Below are positions 1-9,745 of a DNA stretch of 64,000 nt, piece by piece. The DNA lies in NCBI GenBank assembly GCA_022414725.1, contig CM039462.1, positions 59,000,195 to 59,064,194 on the forward strand, given 5' to 3'. The notes under the pieces were generated by a model. The model had not been told where the DNA came from. It searched no databases and saw only the letters and a list, made by a program, of their open reading frames with translations. Each line of letters begins with the position of its first letter. Position 1 is the stretch's first letter. Position numbers and translations under genes: made by a program. The stretch is from Microglena sp. YARC (taxonomy: Eukaryota > Chlorophyta > Chlorophyceae > Chlamydomonadales > Chlamydomonadaceae).

Positions 1-222
1 AAGGTCGGCGCGCCCCCCTTTCGCCATCATCTCTCCAACTCGCTGTGGTGGTCGGATCAGTACGGTAATGGGCCATCCAGAAAATCTGTCGTGCAGAGTT
101 TTACACACTAATACAATCTTGGGGTTGGAAGAGAATAGGGCAATACGATCAAGAATGTCATGGGGAAACGTTAGGAATGATTGCGTGGGCGAATGCATGT
201 TCGATGAACATGTTTGTACATG
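1..222 (-). pseudogene. 5' end of an F-box/ankyrin-repeat gene, copy A, cut by the window edge
   Basis: On the minus strand this segment encodes the same N-terminal stretch seen in the copies at 1637-2656 and 3329-5121. It begins near PHDILDRIALF, runs through VCKTLH.RF and ends in MMAKGGRADL. This stretch resembles an F-box (leading Pro, hydrophobic spacing, VCK). The ankyrin repeats would lie before base 1 and are not in the window. Upstream of PHDIL the frame is broken relative to the other copies, so the original start is not readable here. It is one of four related copies in the window. The F-box reading rests on motif pattern only. Confidence 0.55.
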
Positions 223-266
223 CATGCAAGCGCACAGGATGGTATAAATAAATAATGAGTTGGGAT

Positions 267-300
267 AAACCCTATAAACCCTATAAACCCTATAAACCCT
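267..300. repeat. 9-bp tandem repeat CCCTATAAA (about 4 units)
   Basis: The unit CCCTATAAA is repeated four times just upstream of copy A of the ankyrin gene. The equivalent position upstream of the other copies (about 2716 and 5209) has only one or two units, so this is a local expansion inside the duplicated promoter-side segment. Confidence 0.7.
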
Positions 301-370
301 TGGTTGCACTTGCCTGGCATGCAAGCGGCAAGCGGCACTTGCCTGGCGGTATCTGCAAGCTTTACAGAAT

Positions 371-532
371 GGTTCCTGCCTCCCGGCGATTCTTTTGAAT
401 TTTCAAAGCAGAAGTTAGAGACGTACGAACGACTAACTCACTCGCCAACTAGATATTTAGATCTCCGCGGAATTGCGATTCCGACCAGACAAGGCTCCGA
501 AACCAGTCAAAATCCATTCGGGAGGCAGGAAC
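371..532. mobile_element. MITE of the GTTCCTGCCTCCCGG family, copy 1
   Basis: The ends form an imperfect inverted repeat: GTTCCTGCCTCCCGGCGATT on the left and its near complement AATCC-TTCGGGAGGCAGGAAC on the right. The interior is about 120 bp and non-coding. The same ~160-bp element sits at 2795-2960, 21713-21880 and 23218-23374. The terminal sequence resembles the ends of the 5.56-kb element at 42466-48021, which may supply the transposase. Confidence 0.7.
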
Positions 533-744
533 AAATGTACTGGTGCAAATTGTCTTACTTTCTTACATTAAGGAATTCAAGTTTCATCAAGTTTTGTAAC
601 CGATCTTGTCAATACAACAAATATTGTCTTCTGGAGATTGACACAAAACATTCAAGGACTGTAAAGACATAGAAGTTACATCTTCAAAGTAGCCTGAAAA
701 GTCAAAGTACTGTCTCTCATCGTGCGCATCAATAATCATTTCAT

Positions 745-1430
745 AAGCATCATTACATAAGAAGGATCAGATTCGTTCTATAGCACAGTTTAGAATGGGT
801 TCCCATTGGCTGAACACAGAAAGAATGAGGGTGGTGGATAGAGCACACATCCCTCGCTCAATGAGACACTGTCAAATGTGTGGGTTCCAAAAACCTGAGG
901 ATGAAATGCATATGTTTGAGTGCCCTTTTTATAATGATATTCGCCTCCGCTACCAGAAGCTGTTTACAGATATTTATAGGCATGTCCATGAGGATACCGA
1001 CTTAACCGTATGGAATGTGGAATTCTGCGATTCCACATTCAGAACCTTTATGAATGGAAATGGCACTAAGTCTTTTTGGAGCAACCTAGCCGACTATCTT
1101 TCTACTTGTAGAAGAGCAAGACAGGAAGCCCTGGACTGCTTAGTGGCACCGTAATTTATCATCCCTTTTTTCTTCTTCTTGTGACTTCTCATTTGTTAGC
1201 TTCTTACCTCCGCCACTGTAAGTGGTTGAGATCTGGGTCCGGCTCTAAGGGGTTTAATACCTACGCCACCAAAACGGTGGTTGGGAGTTTGGTTTGTTTG
1301 TCCTCGACACACCCCTGATGTAATGGGGTTTTTTGCTTTGTGGGTGCTTTTTCTTTTTGTTTAAAGCACAGAGTCTCATACACCCTCGCGGTGCCAAGTA
1401 GACTTTAACATGTAATGTAATGTAATGTAA
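745..1430 (+). mobile_element. 5'-truncated LINE-type retrotransposon, 3' end with (TGTAA)n tail, copy 1
   Basis: The fragment interrupts the duplicated ankyrin flank. The sequence just before it matches about 3160 and the sequence just after it matches about 3195. The 7-bp direct repeat ATTTCAT lies at 738-744 and 1430-1436 and looks like the target duplication. The 3' end is a short (TGTAA)n tail. A second, more decayed copy of the same 3' end lies at 17697-18340. Short 5'-truncated copies with a simple-repeat tail and variable target duplications are typical of LINEs. Confidence 0.75.
795..1154 (+). pseudogene. C-terminal fragment of a LINE ORF2-like protein (Cys/His zinc-binding tail)
   Basis: The 119-residue frame contains HCQMCGF.......HMFECPFYNDIR, a CxxC...H....C arrangement followed by Pro-Tyr. 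Non-LTR retrotransposon polyproteins commonly carry such a motif downstream of the reverse transcriptase. No reverse transcriptase motif is present, so only the last part of ORF2 was inserted. The stop at 1152-1154 is followed by about 275 bp of 3' UTR and the TGTAA tail. The family assignment is from the motif and the element structure and is not certain. Confidence 0.6.
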
Positions 1431-1636
1431 TTTCATGCCTCATAATCAAATATTTCTGCTACATCTGGAATTATTGGGCACACGCAGCGATATTTTCGCT
1501 TGAGCAAACTGAAAACATTGCTGAAAAGTTTGAGGAGAGTGGATAAATACTTGCTCTACGGTGGCAAAAAAGAAACGTGTCCTGCCTAACACAAGATACA
1601 GCTGCTGTCAAGTTTCACAATGGCCCTGAACTCAAG

Positions 1637-2656
1637 TCAAGCCACCTCTGGATCCATGAGCAGCTTGCAGACATCTGCGTGACCTGCCTTAGCAGCCGCC
1701 CGCAAGGCCCTGCTGTTGACAGAGTTCGCCCGGGCCCTGAACTCAATTCCAGCCACCGCTGGATCCATCAGCAGCTTGCAGACATCGGCGTGACCTTCAT
1801 TGGCAGCCTCCCACAATGCCCAGCTGTCGCTAGTGTTCGCCTTGGCCCTGAACTCAAGTCCAGCCACCTCTGGATCCATGAGCAGCTTGCAGACATCTGC
1901 GTGACCTGCCTTGGCAGCCACCCTCAAGGCCTTGCTGTCGACAGAGTTCGCCCGGGCCCTGAACTCAATTCCAGCGACCTCTGGATCCATGAGCAGCTTG
2001 CAGACATCTCCGTGACCTTCCTGTGCAGCCACCCGCAAGGCCCAGCTGTTTCTAGAGTTCGCCCTGGCCCTGAACTCAATTCCAGCCACCTCTGTATCCA
2101 TGAGCAGCTTGCAGACATCTGCGTGACCTTCCTTTGCAGCCTCCCACAATGCCCAGCTTTGCGTAGAGTTCGCACGGGCCCTATACTCAATTCCAGCCAC
2201 CTCTGGATCCATCAGCAGCTTGCAGACATCTGCGTGACCTTCCCTTGCAGCCAGCCACAATGCCCAGCTGTCGATAGAGTTCGCCAGGGCCCTGTACTCA
2301 AGTCCAGCCACCGCTGGATCCATGAGCAGCTTGCAGGCATCTGCGTGACCTGCCTTGGCAGCCACATAGAGAAGCTTGTTTTCATTTTGGTTCGCCCTCA
2401 ATTGTAGGGCCCCCTGTACAAGATGATTGGACACCAAGCATACTTCTAGAAGATCGGCGCGCTCCCCTTTCGCCATCATCTCTCCAACTCGCTGTGGTGG
2501 TTGGATCAGTCCGGTAAGGGGCCATCCAGAAAATCTTTTGTGCAGAGTTTTACACACTAATACAATCTTGGGGTTGGAAGAGAATAGGGCAATACGATCA
2601 AGAATGTCATGGGGACACGTTAGGAACGGAAACGATGATCGCGTTTGCGAATGCAT
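1637..2656 (-). pseudogene. F-box/ankyrin-repeat protein gene, copy B (premature stop)
   Basis: The protein starts at ATG 2656 (MHSQTRSSFPF). An F-box-like segment follows (CPHDILDRIALF....VLVCKTLHKRF) and then seven ankyrin-type repeats of 37 residues (111 bp each) with the core GHADVCKLLMDPEVAG. An open frame continues upstream of this ATG, but the ATG matches the conserved block of the sister copies. The frame ends at 1637 where GTGGCT-GGA of the other repeats is GTGGCT-TGA, a one-base nonsense change. Reading resumes for 16 further codons. F-box plus ankyrin proteins act as substrate adaptors of SCF ubiquitin ligases and are common in large DNA viruses and algae. Here that function is inferred. 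Long open frames on the plus strand are a by-product of the in-phase 111-bp repeat. Confidence 0.7.
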
Positions 2657-2794
2657 GTTCGATGAACATGTGTGTACAAGCGCAGAGGATGGTATAAATA
2701 AATACTGAGTTGGGATAAACCTATAAACCCTTGGTTGCACTTGCCTGGCATGCAAGCGGCACTTGCCTGGCGGTATCTGCAAGCGGTACAGAAT

Positions 2795-2960
2795 GGGTGT
2801 TCCTGCCTCCCGGCGATTTTTTTGAATTTTCCAATCAGAAGTTAGAGCCGTACGAACGACTCACTCACTCGCCAACCAGAGATTTAGCTCTCCGCGGAAT
2901 TGCGATTCCGGCCAAACCAGTCTCCGAAACCAGTCAAAATCCATCCGGGAGGCAGGAACA
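2795..2960. mobile_element. MITE of the GTTCCTGCCTCCCGG family, copy 2
   Basis: This is the same element as 371-532 at the equivalent place in the next duplicated ankyrin unit. It was therefore probably copied along with the segment and not inserted independently. The ends are GTGTTCCTGCCTCCCGGCG and the complement of ATCCGGGAGGCAGGAACA. Confidence 0.7.
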
Positions 2961-3328
2961 AATGTACTGGTGCAAATGTCTTTCTTTCTTACATTAAGGT
3001 ATTCAAGTTTCATCAAGTTTTGTAACCGATCTTGTCAATACAACAGATATTGTCTTCAGGAGATTGACACAAAACATTCAAGGACTGTAAAGACATAGAA
3101 GTTAGTAACATCTTCAAAGTAGCCTGAAAAGTCAAAGTGCTGGCTCACATCGTGCGCATCAATAATCATTTTTAAAGAGTTCCTGCTTCATAATCAAATA
3201 TTTATGCTACATCTGGAATAATTGGGCACACGCAGCGATATTTTCGCTTGAGCAAACTGAACACATTGCTGGAAAGTTTGAGGAGAGTGGATAAATACTT
3301 GCTCTATGGTGGCAATAAAGAAACGTGT

Positions 3329-5121
3329 CTACTCGGGGCTAGCCGCATCTGGATCCATCAGCAGCTTGCAGACATCGGCGTGACCTTCATTGGCAGCCTC
3401 AAGCAAGGCCCAGCTGTCGAAAGTGTTCGCCCTGGCCATGAACTCAAGTCCAGCCACCTCTGGATCCATGAGCAGCTTGCAGACATCGGCGTGACCTGCC
3501 TTGGCAGCCGCCCCCAAGGCTCTGCTGTTGATATGGTTCGCCCTGGCCCTGTACTTGAGTCTAGCCACTGCTGGATCCATCAGCAGCTTGCCGACATCTG
3601 CGTGGCCTTCTTTGGCAGCCGACCACAAGGCCCAGCTGTCGCTAGCGTTCGCCCGGGCCTGTACTTGAGTCCAGCCATTGCTGGATCCATCAGCAGCTTG
3701 CAGACATCTGCGTGGCCTTCTTTGGCAGCCGCCCACAAGGCCCAGCTGTCGCTAGCGGTCGCCTGGGCCCTGTACTTGAGTCTAGCCACTGCTGGATCCA
3801 TCAGCAGCTTGCAGACATCTGCGTGGCCTACATTGGCCGCAGCCCCCAAGGCCCTGCTACTGGCATTGTTAGCCCGGGTCAAGTACTTGAGTCCAGCGAC
3901 CTCTGGATCCATCAAAAGCGAGCAGACATCTGCGTGACCTTCCTTTGCAGCCGCCCACAAGGCACTGCTGTCGTTAGAGTTCGCCCGGGCCCTGAACTCA
4001 AGTCCAGCCACCTCTGGATCCATCAGCAGCTTGCAGACATCTGCGTGACCTGCCTGTGCAGCCGCCCACAATGCCCTGCTGTCGAAAGTGTTCGCCCTGG
4101 CCCTGAACTCAAGTCCAGCCACCTCTGGATCCATCAGCAGCTTGCAGACATCTGCATGACCTGCCTTGGTAGCCGCCCACAATGCCCAGCTGTCTCTAGA
4201 GGTCGCCCGGGCCCTGAACTCAAGTCCAGCGACAGCTGGATCCATGAGAAGCTTGCAGACATCTGCGTGACCTTCCTTTGCAGCCGCCCACAAGACCCAG
4301 CTGTCGCTAGTGTTCGCCTGGGCCCTATACTCAAGTCCAGCCACCTCTGGATCCATCAGCAGCTTGCAGACATCTGCGTGACCTGCCTTGGCAGCCGCCC
4401 ACAATGCCCTGCTGTCGAAAGTGTTCGCCCTGGCCCTGAACTCAAGTCCAGCCACCTCTGGATCCATCAGCAGCTTGCAGACATCTGCATGACCTGCCTT
4501 GGAAGCCGCCCACAATGCCCAGCTGTCTCTAGAGGTCGCCCGGGCCCTGAACTCAAGTCCAGCGACCGCTGGATCCATCAGCAGCTTGCAGACATCTGCG
4601 TGACCTTCCTTGGCAGCCGCCCACAAGACCCAGCTGTCTCTAGTGTTCGCATGGGCCCTGAACTCAAGTCCAGCCACCTCTGGATCCATGAGCAGCTTGC
4701 AGACATCTGCGTGACCTTCGTTTGCAGCCAGCCACAATGCCCAGCTGTCGCCATAGTTCGCCTGGGCCCTGAACTCAAGTCCAGCCACCGTTGGATCCAT
4801 GAGCAGCTTGCATACATCTGCGTGACCTTCCTTGGCAGCCACATAGAGAAGCTTGTTTTCATTTTCGTTCGCCCTCAATTGTAGGGCCCCCTTAACCTGT
4901 ACAAGAGGATTGGACACCAAGCATACTTTTAGAAGGTCGGCGCGCCCCCCTTTCGCCATCATCTCTCCAACTCGCTGCGGTGGTTGGATCAATCCGGTAA
5001 GGGGCCATCCCGAAAATCTTTTGTGCAGAGTTTTACACACTAATACAATCTTTGGGTTGGAAGAGAATAGGGCAATACGATCAAGAATGTCATAGGGACA
5101 CGTTAGGAGTGGAAACGATGA
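3329..5121 (-). pseudogene. F-box/ankyrin-repeat protein gene, copy C (frameshift, start codon region lost)
   Basis: This is the longest copy. After an F-box-like block (TCPYDILDRIALF) come eleven 37-residue ankyrin repeats in one frame down to about 3660. Three more repeats lie in another frame down to the stop at 3329. The break matches loss of one G in a G/C run (AGGCCCGGGCG where other repeats have AGGGCCCGGGCG). At 5122-5124 a TGA replaces the CGA found in copy B, so the conserved ATG is cut off and no in-frame ATG follows before the F-box. Repeat units differ mainly at a few positions after the DPxVAG turn, as expected for arrays under gene conversion. The copy is either a pseudogene or carries two small sequence errors. 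Confidence 0.7.
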
Positions 5122-5264
5122 TCACGTGTGCGATTGCATGTTCTATGAACATGTGTGTACATGCATGCAAGCGCACAGGATTGTATAAATAAACACTAAG
5201 TTGGGATAAACCCTATAAACCCTTGGTTGCACTTTCCTGGCGGTATCTGCAAGCGGTACAGAAT

Positions 5265-5325
5265 GTGTGTACCTGCCTCACTGCGGATTTTTTGAATTTT
5301 CTACTCAACTGAATTTAGATCCTCA
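5265..5325. mobile_element. MITE of the same family, left part only
   Basis: Only the left terminal block (ACCTGCCTCACTGCGGATTT and following TTTGAATTTTC) is present. It sits at the place corresponding to 371 and 2795 in the duplicated units. Beyond 5325 the sequence is unrelated, so the tandem ankyrin duplication ends here. Confidence 0.5.
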
Positions 5326-5693
5326 GGCGGTTTCAAGATGGCTTTCGAAGCCCAACACTCATCCTCGATCGCTTCAACACGAAGATAGTTCTCAGCGGCC
5401 CGCACCAAATCAACGTTGCTTTCCAATTGGGCAATAGTGTTCCGATCGGTTGCGAATTTGATTTGCTTTTCCCTCTCCTGCTCCAACTGTTGTATTCTGC
5501 GTTCAAGTACTTCTTTCTTGTGCATGAAATGGTAATTGATGTATCCAATCTCCTTTTTAAGCTTTTCATCGTAGTCGACAGCGCCATCATCTTTTAATGG
5601 TATTCCTTTGATGCTACGATGCAAGTAATGAGGAGGAGGAGCAGCTGTAGCTGAGTGATCGTTCATGTTTGAAACAATGCTTATTCCAATCAT
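5301..5693 (-). CDS. Hypothetical protein, predicted coiled coil
   Basis: The frame gives about 130 residues from ATG 5693, or about 121 from a second ATG at 5666 (MNDHSATAAPPPHYL). The second half is strongly charged and helical, with KKEVLERRIQQLEQEREKQ and a heptad-like run, suggesting a coiled coil. No family is recognised. The start is uncertain because the frame stays open upstream. An overlapping minus-strand frame at 5614-5913 looks equally protein-like, so the two may be halves of one gene joined by a frameshift near 5690. The 3' end lies in the MITE remnant. Confidence 0.35.
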   Translation of the reverse strand: MIGISIVSNMNDHSATAAPPPHYLHRSIKGIPLKDDGAVDYDEKLKKEIGYINYHFMHKKEVLERRIQQLEQEREKQIKFATDRNTIAQLESNVDLVRAAENYLRVEAIEDECWASKAILKPPEDLNSVE

Positions 5694-5913
5694 GATGCAT
5701 TTTGTTTTTATACACCCAAAACCGCTCGATCTCCCAAGCATTGATCTCGTCAGCAAGCAATTTATGATGAAGGGACGTCCACCAAGACAATGGCTTTTCT
5801 TGAGAACGTCGGTATTTAGTACTTCTTTGAGGGTCGTTAGAAACAAAGAAAATCCTGTTTGAATTGTTCGTTTGATTCATTCTTAGATTCAATCGGAGAT
5901 AACCTTGATTCAA
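5614..5913 (-). pseudogene. Possible upstream half of the coiled-coil gene at 5301-5693
   Basis: The frame contains PLSWWTSLHHKLLADEINAW and ERFWVYKNKMHHDW, an aromatic-rich composition unlike random sequence. It overlaps the start of the 5301-5693 frame in a different phase on the same strand. I do not recognise the family. The link to the downstream frame is a guess from position. Confidence 0.25.
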
Positions 5914-5969
5914 TCGATCTTTGTTTCCTGTTTGAATCAGTCGGCCATCAAACCTACCGATTGAGATCC

Positions 5970-6114
5970 GTTTGAAACAAGGTTGGTTGTTTCAAACATG
6001 ACTCAAACCATGTTCAAATAGATCTTAATCAAGCCGTCATCAACGTGCCCCTTGAAAAAGGTTTGAAACAAGGTTGGTTGTTTCAAACATGACTCAAACC
6101 ATGTTCAAATATAT
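5970..6114. repeat. Two 54-bp direct repeats, each starting with an 11-bp-arm palindrome
   Basis: Units at 5970-6023 and 6061-6114 are nearly identical. Each begins with GTTTGAAACAA, a 6-base spacer, then TTGTTTCAAAC. Related TTCAAAC/GATTCAA motifs are scattered through 5870-6000 and again at 12410-12570. No gene is visible between 5914 and 6279. Confidence 0.7.
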
Positions 6115-6279
6115 CTGTTTTTTCGTAAAGCAATGCAAGCACTGAAGACTGAGGGCGCATATTTGGACAGCAGGACTCTTCGATCTTTGTTACAGAAATT
6201 GAAAGCACCATAATGAATGAATCCTTAGATAGTTAAGCATGATAGTAATTAGTGATTGAAGAGCTAGATATATATGCTA

Positions 6280-6591
6280 CTAAGGAAGTGCAGTTGGCCA
6301 CGAAGTAGTTCCTCTGGTACGAATTGACGAAACTCCAGCATGCTGTGCTTCTTGTTCATCAACGACATCGTCTTCAGCCTCAAGGTCATAAGCATCCAGG
6401 CGTTCTGACGCGAGACCAGTCGCAAGAGTGAGACCTGCAGACAAATGTTCGTTGGTGAGCGTTAGTTGAGATACATTGGCAGCAATGCGCATTCTTCCGA
6501 CTTTCAAATAGCAGCCATGGTTCAAACCAAATTCGCTATCTGAATGCGCACCTGTTTTGCACCTCGAGCATTGGAACTCTTGCGGCTCCAT
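6280..6591 (-). CDS. Hypothetical short protein with CxxC motif
   Basis: The 103-codon frame begins MEPQEFQCSRCKTG. The same start (MEPQEFQCSRCETG) recurs at 6687-6983 in the tandem duplicate. A CxxC pair and a later acidic stretch are visible, but there is no recognisable fold. The segment could be one exon of a larger gene or non-coding sequence with an open frame. Confidence is low. Confidence 0.25.
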   Translation of the reverse strand: MEPQEFQCSRCKTGAHSDSEFGLNHGCYLKVGRMRIAANVSQLTLTNEHLSAGLTLATGLASERLDAYDLEAEDDVVDEQEAQHAGVSSIRTRGTTSWPTALP

Positions 6592-7470
6592 GATGAGCTG
6601 GACGATAGGTCGACTTGCTGCAGCTGCCTTAATGCCTGCGGAACAACTCGAAAAAGCGAGTCAGTCAAAGTTGAGACAAATTCTGGTCAAGTAAGGCACC
6701 ACTTGACGAGACGCAAAACGCAGTACCTTAAACCGCACGCGCGGGGGCGGAGAAGCAGGTCGCTACAGTCTTGGGTTGAAGCACAACAATTCCCAAAGCA
6801 AAGTACCGCGGAAGCAAAGTGCTCGCGCGTGTAGGTATTGACGGATCTCAGAAGTAATTCGGGAATGGCTGAAGCTATGAAAGCAAGCTCAGTCCAAGTT
6901 AATTCAAGGAAAGCAAGCAGCATGTCGCTATCTGACTGCGCACCTGTTTCACACCTCGAGCATTGGAACTCTTGCGGCTCCATGATAGGTCATTTTGCTG
7001 CAGCTGCCTTAATGCCTGCGACACAACTCTGGTCAAGTAAGGCACCACTTGACGAAACGAAAAATGCAGTACCTTAACCGCACGCGCCGGCGTGGGCGGA
7101 GAAGAAGGTCGCTACAGTCTTGAGTTGAAGCACAAACCATTCCCAAAGCAAAGTGCCGCGGAAGCAAAGTGCTCGCGCATGTAGGTATTGACGGATCTAG
7201 GAAGCAATTCGGGAATGGCTGAGGCTATGAATAGATCAGTCCATGTTAATTCAAGGAAAGCAGGCAGCATGGTGCGCTATTCTGCAGGAATATCGCTGAG
7301 TCGAGAAACCAATTGACGCGCAGTGAACAGTGAAAGCTTGCACAGCCGCTAAGTTTGAAGCGCTAACCCATTGCGCTGACCAGTTTGAACTGTACAGCAT
7401 GCAGTACCGCCGTAACCGCACGCGCATGGGCGGAGAAGCAGGTCGCCATATTTGAATCGGATTCTCGGGG
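6537..7470. repeat. Degenerate tandem duplication, period about 385 bp (2-3 units)
   Basis: Blocks such as CATTGGAACTCTTGCGGCTC (6566 and 6959), GCAGCTGCCTTAATGCCTGC and the AATTCGGGAATGGCTGA block (6857, 7207) recur in the same order. A third, shorter unit ends near 7450. The CxxC-type frames at 6280-6591 and 6687-6983 lie within this duplication. Confidence 0.7.
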
Positions 7471-7555
7471 CCTGCGCCTGCGGTGCATGCGGGATCTGCG
7501 TCGCAGGACCTAGACAACCCTGATGGGGGTCATGCTAATCAAACCTGATGAACAA

Positions 7556-9125
7556 TGGGGATAATGATCCCGAAACTTCTCATGTACCCAAATATGATTA
7601 TTCCGATTCTGGAAAACAAAAGATCATAACCAGATTCAAAAGGGACGAGGAAGTTTTGAGCTTAGAGAACTGGTTACACATCCGCGCCTTTCGAACAGCG
7701 ACCAGTTGGGACCCTGCACACCAGGTAGGCTATCCTCCACTATGATAATGGTTTCTAAACTTCTCATGTACCTATATATGATTATTTAGATTCAGGAAAA
7801 CAAAAGATCATAACCAGATTCGAAGGGACGAGGAAGTTCTGAGCTTAGAGAACTGGTTACAGATCCGTGCCTTTCGAACGGCGACCAGTTGGGACCCTGC
7901 ACGCCAGTAGGCTATCCTACACCTAGATAATGGTTTTCTAAACTTCTTAGGTACCTATATATGATTATATCGATTCAGGAAAACAAAATATCATAACCAG
8001 AATCGAAGGGACGGGGAAGTTCTGAGCTTAGAGAACTAGTTACAGATCCGCGCCTTTCAAACAGCTACCAGTTGGGACCCTGCACGCCAGTAGGCTATCC
8101 TACACTACGATAATGGTTTCTAAACTTCTTAGGTACCTATATCTGAAAAATTAGATTCAGGTAAACAAAATGTCATAACCAGATTCGAAGGGACGGGGAA
8201 GTTCTGAGCTTAGAGAACTGGTTACAGATCCGCGCCTTTCGAACAGCGCAGATCGGTAACTACTGATTTAAACTCAGAACTTCCTCGTTCCTTCGAATCT
8301 GCTTCTGATCTTTGGTTTTCCTGAATCGGACTGATCACATATAGGCACCTGACAAGTTTAGGTACCATTTTCCTACTGTAGAATAGTTTATGGGGTTCAG
8401 GATCTCAACTGGTTACGGTTTAAAGAGCGCAGATCGGTAACTACTGAGGTAAACTCAGAACTTCCTCGTTCCTTCGAATCTGCTTCTGATCTTTGGTTTT
8501 CCTGAATCGGACTGATCACATATAGGCACCTGACAAGTTCAGGGACCATTTTCCTACTGTAGGATAGTCTATGGGGGTCAGGATCTCAACTGGTTACGGT
8601 TTAAACAGCGCAGATCGGTAACTACTGATTTAAACTCAGAACTTCCTCGTTCCTTCGAATCTGCTTCTGATCTTTGGTTTTCCTGAATCGGACTGATCAC
8701 ATATAGGTACCTGACAAGTTCAGGGACCATTTTCCTACTGTAGGATAGTTTATGGGGTTCAGGATCTCAACTGGTTACGGTTTAAACAGCGCAGATCGGT
8801 AACTACTGATTTAAACTCAGAACTTCCTCGTTCCTTCGAATCTGCTTCTGATCTTTGGTTTTCCTGAATCGGACTGATCACATATAGGCACCTGACAAGT
8901 TCAGGGACCATTTTCCTACTGTAGGATAGTTTATGGGGTTCAGGATCTCAACTGGTTACGGTTTAAACAGCGCAGATCGGTAACTACTGATTTAAACTCA
9001 GAACTTCCTCGTTCCTTCGAATCTGCTTCTGATCTTTGGTTTTCCTGAATCGGACTGATCCCATATGGGTACCTGACAAGTTCAGGGACCATTTTCCTAC
9101 TGTAGGATAGTCTATGGGGGTATGT
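7556..9125. repeat. Satellite array, ~185-bp unit, with internal inversion at about 8247
   Basis: Four direct units (about 7560-8246) contain AGATCATAACCAGATTC and GTTCTGAGCTTAGAGAACTG. From about 8247 to 9125 five units run in the opposite orientation (GATCGGTAACTACTGA, CTCAGAACTTCCTCGTTCC, TCTTTGGTTTTCCTGAATC). The two halves are related but not identical, so each subarray was homogenised separately. The five inverted units are nearly identical to one another. No coding potential is seen. Confidence 0.85.
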
Positions 9126-9640
9126 TATAAACATGTTTTATTACATTGATGACCTCTTTGACATATATTCCAAAGCATCCTTAGTCATATCTAAGTCTAT
9201 GTAACTTAAAGGAAGTACGGTATGCAAAGATTTGAATAGTTATTCATTAAATAATGCAGTTGTATTCACTGCTGAAATTGGGCCGAAATACCTACGGTTA
9301 ATAAGCAATATAGACCCTTGTGCTAACCGTATATTCCCTTTTCCTACCCTTGCTGGCCCTTCACCGTTGGTTCCTCTCTTCCCTGTTCCAATAAATCCGG
9401 GACGCGAACTGTTGTAGTGCTAGCTGGACTGTTGTTCCAAGCAACCGTGTACCGTACTCCTGTCCGGCTCTCAGCTGTCCCGCGCCCAGTAGAAGATCCC
9501 TGGCAACGGAGCCCACGCACGCCAAACCCCTGAACCCACAAACTGAACCGGCCAAGTGCAATTCGAGCCACCAGATTGTAAACTCGCATTCTGAACGCTA
9601 CGCTACGATCCTCCTCTTCCTCTTTTTTCTTCACTTCGAC
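9126..9640. other. No gene recognised
   Basis: This is AT-rich sequence to about 9340 and then moderately GC-rich sequence. It may contain upstream exons or the promoter of the histone-like gene that follows, but I could not find an H3 N-terminal tail in any frame. Confidence 0.4.
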
Positions 9641-9650
9641 TGGAGACAAC

Positions 9651-9745
9651 TACTAACGAGGCAACGATCACAAGGCATACATGCATCGGTGAGCAGCCCT
9701 GGTCGCCAACTGCATCTTGGCCTTGTGATCGTTGCCTCGTTAGTG
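9651..9745. repeat. 25-bp inverted repeat (hairpin) just upstream of the H3 exon
   Basis: ACTAACGAGGCAACGATCAC (about 9652) and its exact complement ending ...GATCGTTGCCTCGTTAGT (about 9745) flank about 45 bases. The right arm ends at the TTAG that is the likely splice acceptor of the H3 exon. Confidence 0.7.

Noticed and set aside
1577..4884. Long plus-strand open frames (up to 390 codons) opposite the ankyrin genes
   Set aside because: The 111-bp repeat is in phase and lacks stops on the other strand, so these frames (ELKSSHLWIHEQLADICVT repeats) are mirror images of the ankyrin units. No independent signals support them.
7556..9125. CRISPR-like array
   Set aside because: Units are uniform along their whole ~185 bp without unique spacers, flip orientation, and lie in eukaryotic DNA. 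This is a satellite.
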